7,165 nt of DNA from JBBRLG01 sp038231495 (GTDB lineage: Bacteria; Planctomycetota; Planctomycetia; Gemmatales; Gemmataceae): the NCBI GenBank assembly GCA_038231495.1, contig JBBRLG010000393.1, forward strand, positions 1 to 7,165, given 5' to 3'. This document shows positions 1 to 6,132 of the stretch, one piece after another. Position 1 is the first letter of the stretch, and the number at the start of each line of letters is the position of its first letter. The notes under the pieces are model-generated. The model did not search any database. It saw only the letters and a program-made list of their open reading frames with translations, and had not been told where the DNA came from. A program made the position numbers and the translations under genes.

Positions 1-1162
1 CCGCGGCGATCGTGCCGTTGTTGACGACGCTGATGGCGGACAGCCTCTTGTCCGCCGCGCCGCTGAGCGTGAGGGTGCCGTTGTTGGTAAGGACCGCGCC
101 CGCGACGGCGTCGACGATTTGACCGCCCTGCCACTGGAACAGGCCGGCCGGGAAGTTGAAGGTCGCCCCCGCCGCGCCGATGGCCAGGCTGCCCGCAGAC
201 AGCAACACCGTGCCGGCACCGGAACCGGTGTAGACACCCGTGAACACATCGTTCGCGGTCACGGACAGGTCCAGGGTAGCGCCGGCGGCGACGGTGAAGG
301 TGCCGCCGGTGCTGGCGCTGCCCCCGCTGTTGCCGCCGGCAGAGAAGGCTTGCAGCGTGCCGGTTTGGACGTCAATGACGCCGCCAGGCGCGTTGTCGAA
401 GGAAACGTTGCTGGTCGAGGACGTGCCGACGCCCGCCGACTTCCGCACCGTGCCCGCGTTCAGCAGGGCGACGCCGCCGACGTTGCCCAGCGACGTGTCG
501 GACTGAAAATCCAACACCCCTCCCGCCTGGTTGTCGAAGGTCGTGTAGGCGAAGCGCAGCTGGCCCGTACCGCCGACCGCGACGGTGCCGGTGTTGACCA
601 GTTTGGTAAACTCGTTGCCCGAGCCGATTGTCTTGAGTGCAGCGCCGCCAAGGGTGAGGGTGCCGACGTTCGTAAACGTGTCCGCCACGCCGCCGTTGGG
701 GAGTCCGTACATTTGGCCGCCAGTCCAGACGCTATTCGGGCTGGCAAGCGTCAGCACTCCCGATGCGAACGTCAGATTGCCGCCGCTCTGGACGAGCGCC
801 CCGTCGAACCGGGACGCGGCCGACACCGCGAGCGAGCCTGCGGTCAGCGCTAGAGCGTCGGTGCTTGACGTTTGGAGGCTATGAACGGCCCGGTCGTCGC
901 GAATAGTAACCGTGAGCGGCCCGGTTTGGCCGATGGTCACGTCGTCACCGGCGCCGGGCACCGCATTGGTACTCCAGTTGCCGGGAACATCCCAGAAGCC
1001 GTCGGTGTTGACGTTCCACGAAATGTTGGTCGGGACGACGCGGTCTTCCAGCTGTTCCACTGCCAGTCGCACCGTTTGCTGAAGCGACCGCCGGCTTGGC
1101 CGCCGGGCATGCTTCTCGGAGCGTCCAAACTTCAACCCGCGCAACCAGTTCAACGGATTCAT
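1..1162 (-). CDS. Large secreted/surface beta-strand-repeat protein, N-terminal 387 residues (3' end outside window)
   Basis: The frame is open from the ATG at 1162 down to the left edge, giving 387 codons with no stop, so the C-terminus is missing. The start is fixed by an AAGGA ribosome binding site 8 nt upstream and an in-frame TGA a few codons further up. Residues 1-45 are rich in Arg/Lys and end in RLAVEQLEDRVVPT, which resembles the LEPR-XLL/LEDR-type N-terminal motif common on giant planctomycete extracellular proteins; there is no classical signal peptide. Residues 49-77 contain W..GFWDVPGNWS and VPGAGDDVTI, a module typical of autotransporter-associated beta-strand proteins. The rest is Gly/Thr/Asn/Val-rich repeated strands, for example FDNQAGGVLDFQ (209-220) and FDNAPGGVIDVQ (255-266). 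It is probably a beta-helical surface or adhesin-like protein of unknown ligand. No enzyme motif is visible in the part seen. It is divergent from the sigma gene. Confidence 0.88.
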   Translation of the reverse strand, partial: MNPLNWLRGLKFGRSEKHARRPSRRSLQQTVRLAVEQLEDRVVPTNISWNVNTDGFWDVPGNWSTNAVPGAGDDVTIGQTGPLTVTIRDDRAVHSLQTSSTDALALTAGSLAVSAASRFDGALVQSGGNLTFASGVLTLASPNSVWTGGQMYGLPNGGVADTFTNVGTLTLGGAALKTIGSGNEFTKLVNTGTVAVGGTGQLRFAYTTFDNQAGGVLDFQSDTSLGNVGGVALLNAGTVRKSAGVGTSSTSNVSFDNAPGGVIDVQTGTLQAFSAGGNSGGSASTGGTFTVAAGATLDLSVTANDVFTGVYTGSGAGTVLLSAGSLAIGAAGATFNFPAGLFQWQGGQIVDAVAGAVLTNNGTLTLSGAADKRLSAISVVNNGTIAA

Positions 1163-1170
1163 GGTGAGAT

Positions 1171-1175
1171 TCCTT
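1171..1175 (-). promoter_or_regulatory. Ribosome binding site of the surface protein gene
   Basis: The minus strand reads AAGGA, 8 nt before the ATG at 1162. Together with the in-frame stop just upstream it leaves this ATG as the only plausible start. Confidence 0.65.
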
Positions 1176-1584
1176 AACGGATGTCAGCAGGTCGCATTGG
1201 TACACGAAGAAAGACGGCGAACCCGGAGGGCAATCGCGCGAGGCGCCCGCCGGACACGAGGTTAAACCGCTGCCACGGGGGAACCTTGCACGGCCGGGCC
1301 GAAAGTTTTTCGGGAATGGTTCAAACTCGGGTGGCAAAGGAAGCAACCTTTGTGCAATGACGTGGCGCTGGGGCGCCACCCGGAACGAATGCTTTAAGTC
1401 TATGCCCGGCCATAAGTTCCACCTTGGAAAATTCGTTCGGAGGGGTGTGTGGCAGGGTGAATGAAACGAATTCCACCTGTTGGCTCGTGCTTGCGGCTTT
1501 TGATCCATGCCGTGTTTCGCCGCCGTCCGCGTGCTTGTGTCGTGGTGTGAATTCGGACACAATATGCAAGGTTCCATCCCGTCC

Positions 1585-1588
1585 GAGG
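1585..1588 (+). promoter_or_regulatory. Ribosome binding site deciding the sigma factor start
   Basis: GAGG lies 9 nt upstream of the ATG at 1598. The reading frame is open further up to an ATG at 1424, but the extra 58 residues do not resemble a sigma factor and that ATG lacks a clear binding site, so 1598 is preferred. Confidence 0.5.
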
Positions 1589-1597
1589 TTTAGTCTC

Positions 1598-2218
1598 ATG
1601 GGCGATGCTGCCGACCGTCCGACGCCACCCAGCTTGCTGCTGCGAGTGCGCGACCCGGCCGACGCCGCGGCCTGGCGCACGTTTGTAGATATATACGGGC
1701 CGCTGGTGTACGGCTACTGCCGGGGCGCCCGGCTGGCGCACGAGGACGCCGAGGACGTTACCCAGGAGGTGTTCGGCCGCGTCAATGAAGCCATCCGCAC
1801 GTTCGAGTACCGGCCGCAGGTGGCGCGCTTCCGTTCGTGGTTGGCGACGGTCGTGCGCAACGAGATCAACCGCCTCTTCAAGAAGAAGGGGCGGGCGGTC
1901 GGCGTCGGTGCCGACGAGCGCGTGTTGGCCGACGCCGTCGCGGGCACGGAAGACACGGCGTGGACGGCGGCCTTCAACGCCCACGTCCTGCGGACGGCGC
2001 TGGACCGCTGCCGTCCGCACTTCGAGGCGGACACCTGGAAGGCGTTCGCGCTGGTGTGGTTGGAGGACCGGCCGGCGGCGGAGGCGGGACGCACGCTCGG
2101 CCGGCCGCTCGAATGGGTGTACGTCGCCAAGTCGCGTGTGCTGAAGCGGCTTTGGGAGGAAGTCGTCGAACTGGCCGACGACAGCGTGGTGTCGGCCGCG
2201 CCTCCGCACGCCCTTTAG
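1598..2218 (+). CDS. ECF-type RNA polymerase sigma factor (sigma-70 family), planctomycete type
   Basis: This 206-aa protein has the two-domain plan of an ECF sigma factor. Region 2 (about 26-95) reads AWRTFVDIYGPLVYGY, then the acidic DAEDVTQEVF (50-59), then FRSWLATVVRNEINRLF (78-94), which covers core-enzyme and -10 contacts. A linker of about 30 residues leads to region 4 (about 125-188), with a helix-turn-helix in RPAAEAGRTLGRPLEWVYVA and a basic recognition end KSRVLKRL. It should direct RNA polymerase to its own promoter set; the targets are not visible here. The gene precedes a membrane kinase in the same direction, 115 nt apart, with a large palindrome between them. Such sigma-kinase pairs are known in planctomycetes. 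No separate anti-sigma gene is present. The acidic residues of region 2 are intact, so core binding probably does not need phosphorylation. Length is normal for the family. Confidence 0.92.
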   Translation: MGDAADRPTPPSLLLRVRDPADAAAWRTFVDIYGPLVYGYCRGARLAHEDAEDVTQEVFGRVNEAIRTFEYRPQVARFRSWLATVVRNEINRLFKKKGRAVGVGADERVLADAVAGTEDTAWTAAFNAHVLRTALDRCRPHFEADTWKAFALVWLEDRPAAEAGRTLGRPLEWVYVAKSRVLKRLWEEVVELADDSVVSAAPPHAL

Positions 2219-2233
2219 AAGCTCCACCAGAAG

Positions 2234-2305
2234 GGCGAGCCGGGAGCGTAAGCGACCGGAGTTTGGCTCCGAATGAACTCCGGTCGCTTACGCTCCCGGC
2301 TCGCC
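2234..2305. repeat. Perfect 30-bp inverted repeat (REPIN-like double hairpin) between sigma factor and kinase
   Basis: Arms 2234-2263 and 2276-2305 are exact reverse complements around a 12-nt centre. Each arm also contains its own hairpin. The left one, 2240-2259, is CCGG-GA-GC, loop GTAA, GC-GA-CCGG: eight positions per side with two adjacent G.A/A.G mismatches and a GNRA-type loop on the plus strand. The right one, 2280-2299, is its mirror with loop TTAC. The element starts 15 nt after the sigma stop and ends 28 nt before the kinase ATG. From memory, palindromes with this GCGAGCC...GCGTAAGC look are frequent in Gemmata-type genomes, so it is probably a dispersed repeat. In a shared transcript it would form a strong stem that could separate sigma and kinase expression. 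It has no T-run, so it is not a standard intrinsic terminator. Confidence 0.9.
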
Positions 2306-2323
2306 AAATCGTTAGATCCACTC

Positions 2324-2327
2324 AGGA
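2324..2327 (+). promoter_or_regulatory. Ribosome binding site of the kinase gene
   Basis: AGGA lies 6 nt before the ATG at 2334. It sits outside the upstream palindrome, so it can stay accessible when the hairpin folds. Confidence 0.5.
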
Positions 2328-2333
2328 ATACCA

Positions 2334-5300
2334 ATGACTTTCTGTCCCCCGGCCTGCGACCTGGAACACCTGCTCGATGGCCAGCTCGGCGAGCCGGAGA
2401 CCGACCGCTTGCGCAAGCACCTCGGCGACTGCCCCGCCTGCGCGGCGCGACTGGACCACTTGTCGGAACCGGCGGGGTTGCGGGCGTGGCGCGGTTGGGC
2501 CGACGTGCCGCGGTTGCCGACCGACCCGCGATTCGGCCGTCTGCTGGAGGCGCTGCGCGAAACGCCCCTGCTCTGCGCCGCCACCGGCGCGGAGGGCGAT
2601 CCGGCGGACGACCGGACGTTGCCGCCACTCGGGCCGCCGGCGTGCGCCGGCGACCTGGGCACGTTGGGTCCGTACCGCATCCTGGCCGAGGTCGGCCGCG
2701 GCGGCATGGGCGTCGTCCTCAAGGCTTACGACCCCGCCCTCGCACGCGCCGTCGCGGTCAAAGTGCTGCGGCCGGACCGGGCGGACGACGCCGCGCGGCG
2801 CCGCTTCGTGCGCGAGGCCCGCGCCGCCGCCGCCGTCCGGCACGACCACGTCGTTTCCGTCTTCGCGGTCAGCGACGCCGAGGCCGCCGTGCCGTACCTG
2901 GTCATGGAATACGTCGAAGGGCCGACGCTCCGGCAGCGCCTCACGGCGGAGGGGCGGCTCGACCCGCGCGAGGCGGCACGCATGGTCCTGCACGCGGCCG
3001 ACGGGCTGGCGGCGGCGCACGCGCTGGGCCTGATTCACCGCGACGTCAAGCCGGCCAACATTCTGCACGACCGCGCATGCGACCGGGCGCGCATCGTCGA
3101 TTTCGGTCTCGTCCGCGCCGCCGACCGGGGCACGGGTACGACGCGCGACGGCACCCTACCGGGCACGCCAGAGTACATGAGTCCCGAGCACGTCCGCGCG
3201 CCGGACCAGCTCGACGCCCGCGCCGACGTGTACGGCCTCGGCGTGACGCTCTATGAACTGCTAACTGGGGACGTGCCGTTCCGCGGCGCGCCGCACATGA
3301 TCGTGCAGCGCGTGCTGAGCGACGAACCGCTGCCGCCGCGCCGCCTCAACGACCGCGTCCCGCGGGACCTCGAAACCGTCTGCCTCAAGGCCATGGCGAA
3401 AGAGCCGGGCCGCCGCTACCCGTCGGCCGCGGACCTGCGCGACGACCTGCGCCGCTTCCTGGCCGGCGAGCCGGTGCGGGCGCGGCCGGCCGGGGCCGTG
3501 GAGCGCGGCTGGCGCTGGTGCCGTCGCAACCCCCGGCTGGCGGCCACGTCGCTGGCGCTCGTCCTGGCCCTACTCGGCGGTTCGGCGGGCATGGCGTGGC
3601 AGTGGTCGGGGGCCGTGGTCGCGCGCGACGAGGCCCGGCGGGAGCGGGAGCAGGCACGCACCGACTTCGACCGGGCACGCGCGGCGGTGGACAAATACTT
3701 GACCGAGGTGAGCGAAGACCCGGAACTGCGGGCACGCAACCTCGAGCCGCTGCGGCGCAAGCTGCTGCTCAGCGCCCGCGATTTCTACGAGCATTTCGTT
3801 GCCGAACACCCCGACGATCCCCTGCTCCGGGCGGAGCTGGGCCGCGCCCACGGCCGCCTTGGCAGGATCGACTCCTTCCTCGACACCCCGGCGAAGGGCA
3901 GGGAACACTACGAACACAAGCGCGACATTTTCGAGCAACTGCACCGCGAACACCCCGACGACGCCGGCTACCAGAGCGACCTGGCCGACGCCTATTTGGC
4001 CCTGGCCACCGCCCACCACTTCATGGGACAGGCGGAGGCCGCGGACGATGCCTATGTGCGGGCGGCGGCTCTCTGGGAGGAACTCGCCCTGGCCCACCCC
4101 GACGATCCCGATTACCTCCGCTTCCTACTGGCGACGTCCAACAACCTGGGGCGGACGCGCCAGCTCAAAAATCGGCTGCCGGAGGCGGAGCAAGCCTACC
4201 GGGAAGGCCGGACGGCCTACGACCGCTGGGTGCGCGACCACGCGCCCGTGGCCCGCCATCAGGCCCGGCTCGCCCAGCTGTTGACCAATCTCAGCATGTT
4301 GTACAGCGACACCGAACGGCCCACTCTTCAGGAACAGGTGCTGCACGAGGCGGTCGCGCTGGGCGAGCAACTCGTCGCGGCCGACCCCAAGGGCGACGAA
4401 CCGAACAGCGTGTTGTGTCACGCCGCCAACGTCCTGGGCATCCTGCACGCCCGGCGACAAGAATTGGACCAGGCGGAGGCCGCCTGGAAGGAGTCCTTGG
4501 CGGCCGCCGAGGCGTTGGTCCGGGCGCACCCGGCCAGCCCCGAGTACCAGGACCTGTTGGCTTCCAACTACAACAACCTCGGTATCCTGTGGGACGTCTA
4601 TCGGGCCGTCCCCGCCGCCGCCTTGCCGTTCTTCGAGAAGGCCCTCGCGATCAACGAACGCCTGGTGCGCGACTACCCCCATTTCCGCGGTTACTGGATC
4701 AGTTTGCGGTCCACGCATTACAACACCGCCACGCTGCTGCAAACGAGGGGGCAGGCGGGGGCGGCGTTGGCCCTGACGAACCGGGTGCTGGACCTCTGGC
4801 AGACGACTTTTCCGCCGGACCAGGTCGATGACGACACCCGGAATACGCTTGCGGGTCTCCACCAGCTGCGGGCCGATGCCCTTGGCTGGTTGGGCCGCTA
4901 CGACGAGGCGTTGCAGGCGTATGACGACGCCCTGCCGCTGCTGGCCCAGGGACAGAAGGAGGCGTTGCGGCTCGGCCGACGCATTGTGGAATGCCGCATG
5001 TTGGTACAGAAAGGGGATTACGGGCGTGCCGTCAGCCTGGCCCGGTCCGTGGCAGACACGCCCCCTGAAGACGCCCCAAGGCTTGTCCGAGCGGCGGTCG
5101 TGCTGGCGTCGGGCGTCGTGGCCGTGCGCAAGGACGATCGCCTTGCCGCGGCCGAGCGCGAGCGGTTGGCCGAGGACTACGCAGTCGGGGCCGTGAGCCT
5201 GCTTCGGCGTGCCCAGGCGACCGGGTACTTTACCTTACCGAGAACCCAATCGCTCCTGGAGGCGGACGAAGACCTCGCGTGTCTGCGGTCGCGCGACGAC

Positions 5301-5354
5301 TTCAAACGGCTTTTAGTCGAGATTAATGGCAAGGTGAAGGCCGGTCGGGAGTGA
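2334..5354 (+). CDS. Membrane Ser/Thr protein kinase: zinc finger, kinase, one TM helix, TPR tail
   Basis: The product has 1006 aa. Residues 4-40 form a zinc-finger-like motif (C4/C8, then H29-x3-C33-x2-C36), the HxxxCxxC pattern of zinc anti-sigma (ZAS) and zf-HC2 proteins. The Hanks-type kinase domain spans about 113-377: Gly loop GRGGMG (121-126), VAVK with Lys143, Glu161 in helix C, HRDVKPAN (235-242, catalytic Asp237), DFG (256-258), GTPEYMSPE (277-285) and DVYGLGV (298-304). All catalytic residues are present, so it should be active; the Arg before the catalytic Asp suggests activation-loop control. One membrane helix lies at about 402-424 after a basic WRWCRRNPR. A charged segment then leads into helical TPR-like repeats (about 430-960), which should lie outside the cytoplasm. 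The end, GYFTLPRT...LEADEDLACLRSRDDFKRLL, matches the TPR end-of-group signature common in these kinases. It follows a sigma gene; substrate and signal are unknown. No frameshift is seen. Confidence 0.95.
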   Translation: MTFCPPACDLEHLLDGQLGEPETDRLRKHLGDCPACAARLDHLSEPAGLRAWRGWADVPRLPTDPRFGRLLEALRETPLLCAATGAEGDPADDRTLPPLGPPACAGDLGTLGPYRILAEVGRGGMGVVLKAYDPALARAVAVKVLRPDRADDAARRRFVREARAAAAVRHDHVVSVFAVSDAEAAVPYLVMEYVEGPTLRQRLTAEGRLDPREAARMVLHAADGLAAAHALGLIHRDVKPANILHDRACDRARIVDFGLVRAADRGTGTTRDGTLPGTPEYMSPEHVRAPDQLDARADVYGLGVTLYELLTGDVPFRGAPHMIVQRVLSDEPLPPRRLNDRVPRDLETVCLKAMAKEPGRRYPSAADLRDDLRRFLAGEPVRARPAGAVERGWRWCRRNPRLAATSLALVLALLGGSAGMAWQWSGAVVARDEARREREQARTDFDRARAAVDKYLTEVSEDPELRARNLEPLRRKLLLSARDFYEHFVAEHPDDPLLRAELGRAHGRLGRIDSFLDTPAKGREHYEHKRDIFEQLHREHPDDAGYQSDLADAYLALATAHHFMGQAEAADDAYVRAAALWEELALAHPDDPDYLRFLLATSNNLGRTRQLKNRLPEAEQAYREGRTAYDRWVRDHAPVARHQARLAQLLTNLSMLYSDTERPTLQEQVLHEAVALGEQLVAADPKGDEPNSVLCHAANVLGILHARRQELDQAEAAWKESLAAAEALVRAHPASPEYQDLLASNYNNLGILWDVYRAVPAAALPFFEKALAINERLVRDYPHFRGYWISLRSTHYNTATLLQTRGQAGAALALTNRVLDLWQTTFPPDQVDDDTRNTLAGLHQLRADALGWLGRYDEALQAYDDALPLLAQGQKEALRLGRRIVECRMLVQKGDYGRAVSLARSVADTPPEDAPRLVRAAVVLASGVVAVRKDDRLAAAERERLAEDYAVGAVSLLRRAQATGYFTLPRTQSLLEADEDLACLRSRDDFKRLLVEINGKVKAGRE

Positions 5355-5365
5355 TCGGAAAGGCT

Positions 5366-5433
5366 GTAGCCGCATTCGCCAGAATGCGGGTCTGCCCCGT
5401 GTCCGAAGCCCGCATTCTGGCGAATGCGGCTAC
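5366..5433. repeat. Perfect 25-bp inverted repeat with nested hairpins (REPIN-like) after the kinase
   Basis: Arms 5366-5390 and 5409-5433 are exact reverse complements around 18 nt. Each arm holds a perfect 8-bp hairpin: CCGCATTC-GCCA-GAATGCGG (5370-5389) and CCGCATTC-TGGC-GAATGCGG (5410-5429). The DNA or RNA can therefore fold as one long stem or as two tandem stem-loops. It begins 11 nt after the kinase stop. From memory, the core GTAGCCGCATTCGCCAG is a very common dispersed repeat in planctomycete genomes. Besides being a repeat, it may protect the 3' end of the kinase mRNA or help end transcription. Confidence 0.92.
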
Positions 5434-5435
5434 GC

Positions 5436-5458
5436 GGCCGCCGAGCTTTGGCCTTTTT
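5436..5458 (+). terminator. Possible weak intrinsic terminator after the kinase
   Basis: A short GGCC (5436-5439) / GGCC (5450-5453) stem with a 10-nt loop is followed directly by five T (5454-5458). The stem is only 4 bp, so alone it would be weak, but it sits just after the strong nested palindrome at 5366-5433 and before a new gene. Confidence 0.25.
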
Positions 5459-5482
5459 CCGCCGACAGCCTGGGGATAGAAT

Positions 5483-5487
5483 AGGGG
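5483..5487 (+). promoter_or_regulatory. G-rich binding site bearing on the start of the Cys-rich protein
   Basis: AGGGG ends 1 nt before the ATG at 5489, too close for that start, but lies 10 nt before the in-frame ATG at 5498. An upstream GGGGA (5472-5476) is 12 nt from 5489. The start is therefore uncertain by three codons. A TAGAAT at 5477-5482 resembles a -10 box; if real, transcription would begin at about the first ATG and the mRNA would be nearly leaderless. No good -35 is seen. Confidence 0.3.
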
Positions 5488-5488
5488 T

Positions 5489-5941
5489 ATGCCTCGAATG
5501 CTGTTGGTGATACTCCTGGTTTTTCAAGCGCTGGCAGGGCCTTGGCTTTGTAGCTGTCCGGGGAACCATACGAGTCCCCTTGCGACCGCAGCGGAGGCAA
5601 CTCGGCCAAAGGATAAGCGCTCCTGCTGCCACGACAAGGCCAACTCACGCCCCGCCGATACGGCAAGACAACCCGGCGCACCCTCCGCGCCCATCCCCAT
5701 CCACCCGTGTCCCTGTCACAAGAATGTTGTCGTCGTTTTCGCCGCGCCCGTGTCCGGAACCGATCTGGCCACCCAACTGGCGTTAGGGCACGTCCTCGCG
5801 GGTTGGTCCCCGGTAATCGTCGCCAGCGCCGCCCATTGCGATACCGCAAGCCGTTCTCTCCGGAGCTACCTTGCGGCAAACGCTTGTTCCTTTTGGACGG
5901 CCCAGGATATTCTGCGCACGCTCCACAACCTTCGCTGCTAA
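5489..5941 (+). CDS. Small exported Cys/His-rich protein, putative metal-binding, hypothetical
   Basis: The product has 150 aa from 5489, or 147 from the in-frame ATG at 5498, which has the better-placed AGGGG. The N-terminus MPRMLLVILLVFQALAGPWL is a signal peptide with a likely signal peptidase I cut after ALA (14-16). The mature part has soft metal-ligand clusters: CSC (21-23), CCH (46-48) and HPCPCH (72-77), plus Cys117, Cys133 and a C-terminal Cys150. A Pro/Ala-rich low-complexity stretch (52-71) separates the clusters. I do not recognise a named family. Small Cys/His-rich exported proteins of this kind are, as I recall, found at the head of planctomycete heavy-metal efflux clusters, and the next gene is also metal-type, so a role in periplasmic metal binding or sensing is inferred. 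It could instead be a disulfide-rich structural protein. The signal peptide and Cys clusters support it as a real gene. Confidence 0.7.
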   Translation: MPRMLLVILLVFQALAGPWLCSCPGNHTSPLATAAEATRPKDKRSCCHDKANSRPADTARQPGAPSAPIPIHPCPCHKNVVVVFAAPVSGTDLATQLALGHVLAGWSPVIVASAAHCDTASRSLRSYLAANACSFWTAQDILRTLHNLRC

Positions 5942-5954
5942 CTCCCTTCTCCAA

Positions 5955-5992
5955 ACCTTGAACCGTCGCAACGCCTGCACCGCGTTCAAGGT
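5955..5992. other. 9-bp inverted repeat with 20-nt loop after the Cys-rich gene
   Basis: ACCTTGAAC (5955-5963) and GTTCAAGGT (5984-5992) pair perfectly. It starts 13 nt after the stop at 5941. It has no T-run, so an intrinsic terminator is unlikely. It could be an operator for a dimeric regulator of the downstream lipoprotein gene or an mRNA 3' stem; the 20-nt spacing is wider than usual MerR-type operators. Confidence 0.4.
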
Positions 5993-6038
5993 AACTTAGC
6001 CCACAATCCGTCGTTTCGTTCGACTCGGAAAACGGGCC

Positions 6039-6108
6039 GGACCGCGCGTGTGCGGTACGGCTTCTACCCGGTCCAGTCCTGCCACGGCCCCTGGCGCGGT
6101 GCGCCAGG
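6039..6108 (+). promoter_or_regulatory. Structured 5' leader of the lipoprotein gene
   Basis: Two stems stand upstream of the ribosome binding site. GGACCG (6039-6044) pairs with CGGTCC (6069-6074), with an alternative inner CCGC/GCGG pairing. CCTGGCGC (6090-6097) pairs with GCGCCAGG (6101-6108) across a 3-nt GGT loop, ending 12 nt before the binding site. The compact second stem is strong. It could tune translation or mRNA stability; no known riboswitch class is recognised and no clear promoter is visible in the 191-nt gap. Confidence 0.4.
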
Positions 6109-6120
6109 TCCGACGTCCGC

Positions 6121-6126
6121 AAGGAG
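6121..6126 (+). promoter_or_regulatory. Ribosome binding site of the lipoprotein gene
   Basis: AAGGAG lies 6 nt before the ATG at 6133, the best Shine-Dalgarno match in the window, and fixes the start. Confidence 0.75.
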
Positions 6127-6132
6127 AAGAAC

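Larger units (their letters stand above)
1163..1597. other. Divergent intergenic region with several short dyads
   Basis: These 435 nt separate two divergent genes and hold no convincing gene. Visible structure: a 6-bp stem CAAAGG/CCTTTG (1335-1340, 1347-1352); a 7-bp stem GTGGCGC/GCGCCAC with loop TGGG (1362-1368, 1373-1379); a small palindrome TTCCA-CCT-TGGAA (1417-1429); an 8-bp inverted repeat AATTCGTT/AACGAATT (1430-1437, 1465-1472); and an exact 8-bp direct repeat TTCCACCT (1417-1424, 1471-1478). Both promoters should lie here. The only sigma-70-like candidate I can point to for the sigma gene is TTGTGT (1535-1540), 17 nt, CACAAT (1558-1563), which is weak. I found no convincing ECF-type promoter (GGAAC with a properly spaced -10). 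Confidence 0.5.

Noticed and set aside
119..853. Plus-strand open frame of 244 codons opposite the surface protein
   Set aside because: It is Arg/Gly/Ala-rich with no domain sense, while the minus strand has a clear repeat protein with a binding site; this is a GC-rich antisense shadow.
1291..1310. GC-rich dyad followed by TTTTT as an intrinsic terminator
   Set aside because: It lies between divergent genes, so no gene is transcribed into it, and the dyad leaves almost no loop.
1280..1310. GGAACC as an ECF-type -35 element
   Set aside because: No matching -10 is found at the usual 15-17 nt spacing; the same holds for GGAAC at 1382.
1424..1597. N-terminal extension of the sigma factor to an upstream ATG
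   Set aside because: The extra 58 residues look like translated intergenic DNA, have no good binding site, and overlap the dyads; the family starts near the ATG at 1598.
2234..2305. Intrinsic terminator between sigma factor and kinase
   Set aside because: The stem is strong but no T-run follows, and the gene pair is likely co-transcribed; it is better called a repeat.
2273..3256. Plus-strand 327-codon frame overlapping the kinase
   Set aside because: It is an Arg/Pro/Gly-rich out-of-frame shadow of the kinase coding sequence, which has all kinase motifs in its own frame.
3518..4831. 437-codon plus-strand frame over the TPR region
   Set aside because: It has low-complexity Arg/Gly/Pro composition and lies wholly inside the kinase gene in another frame.
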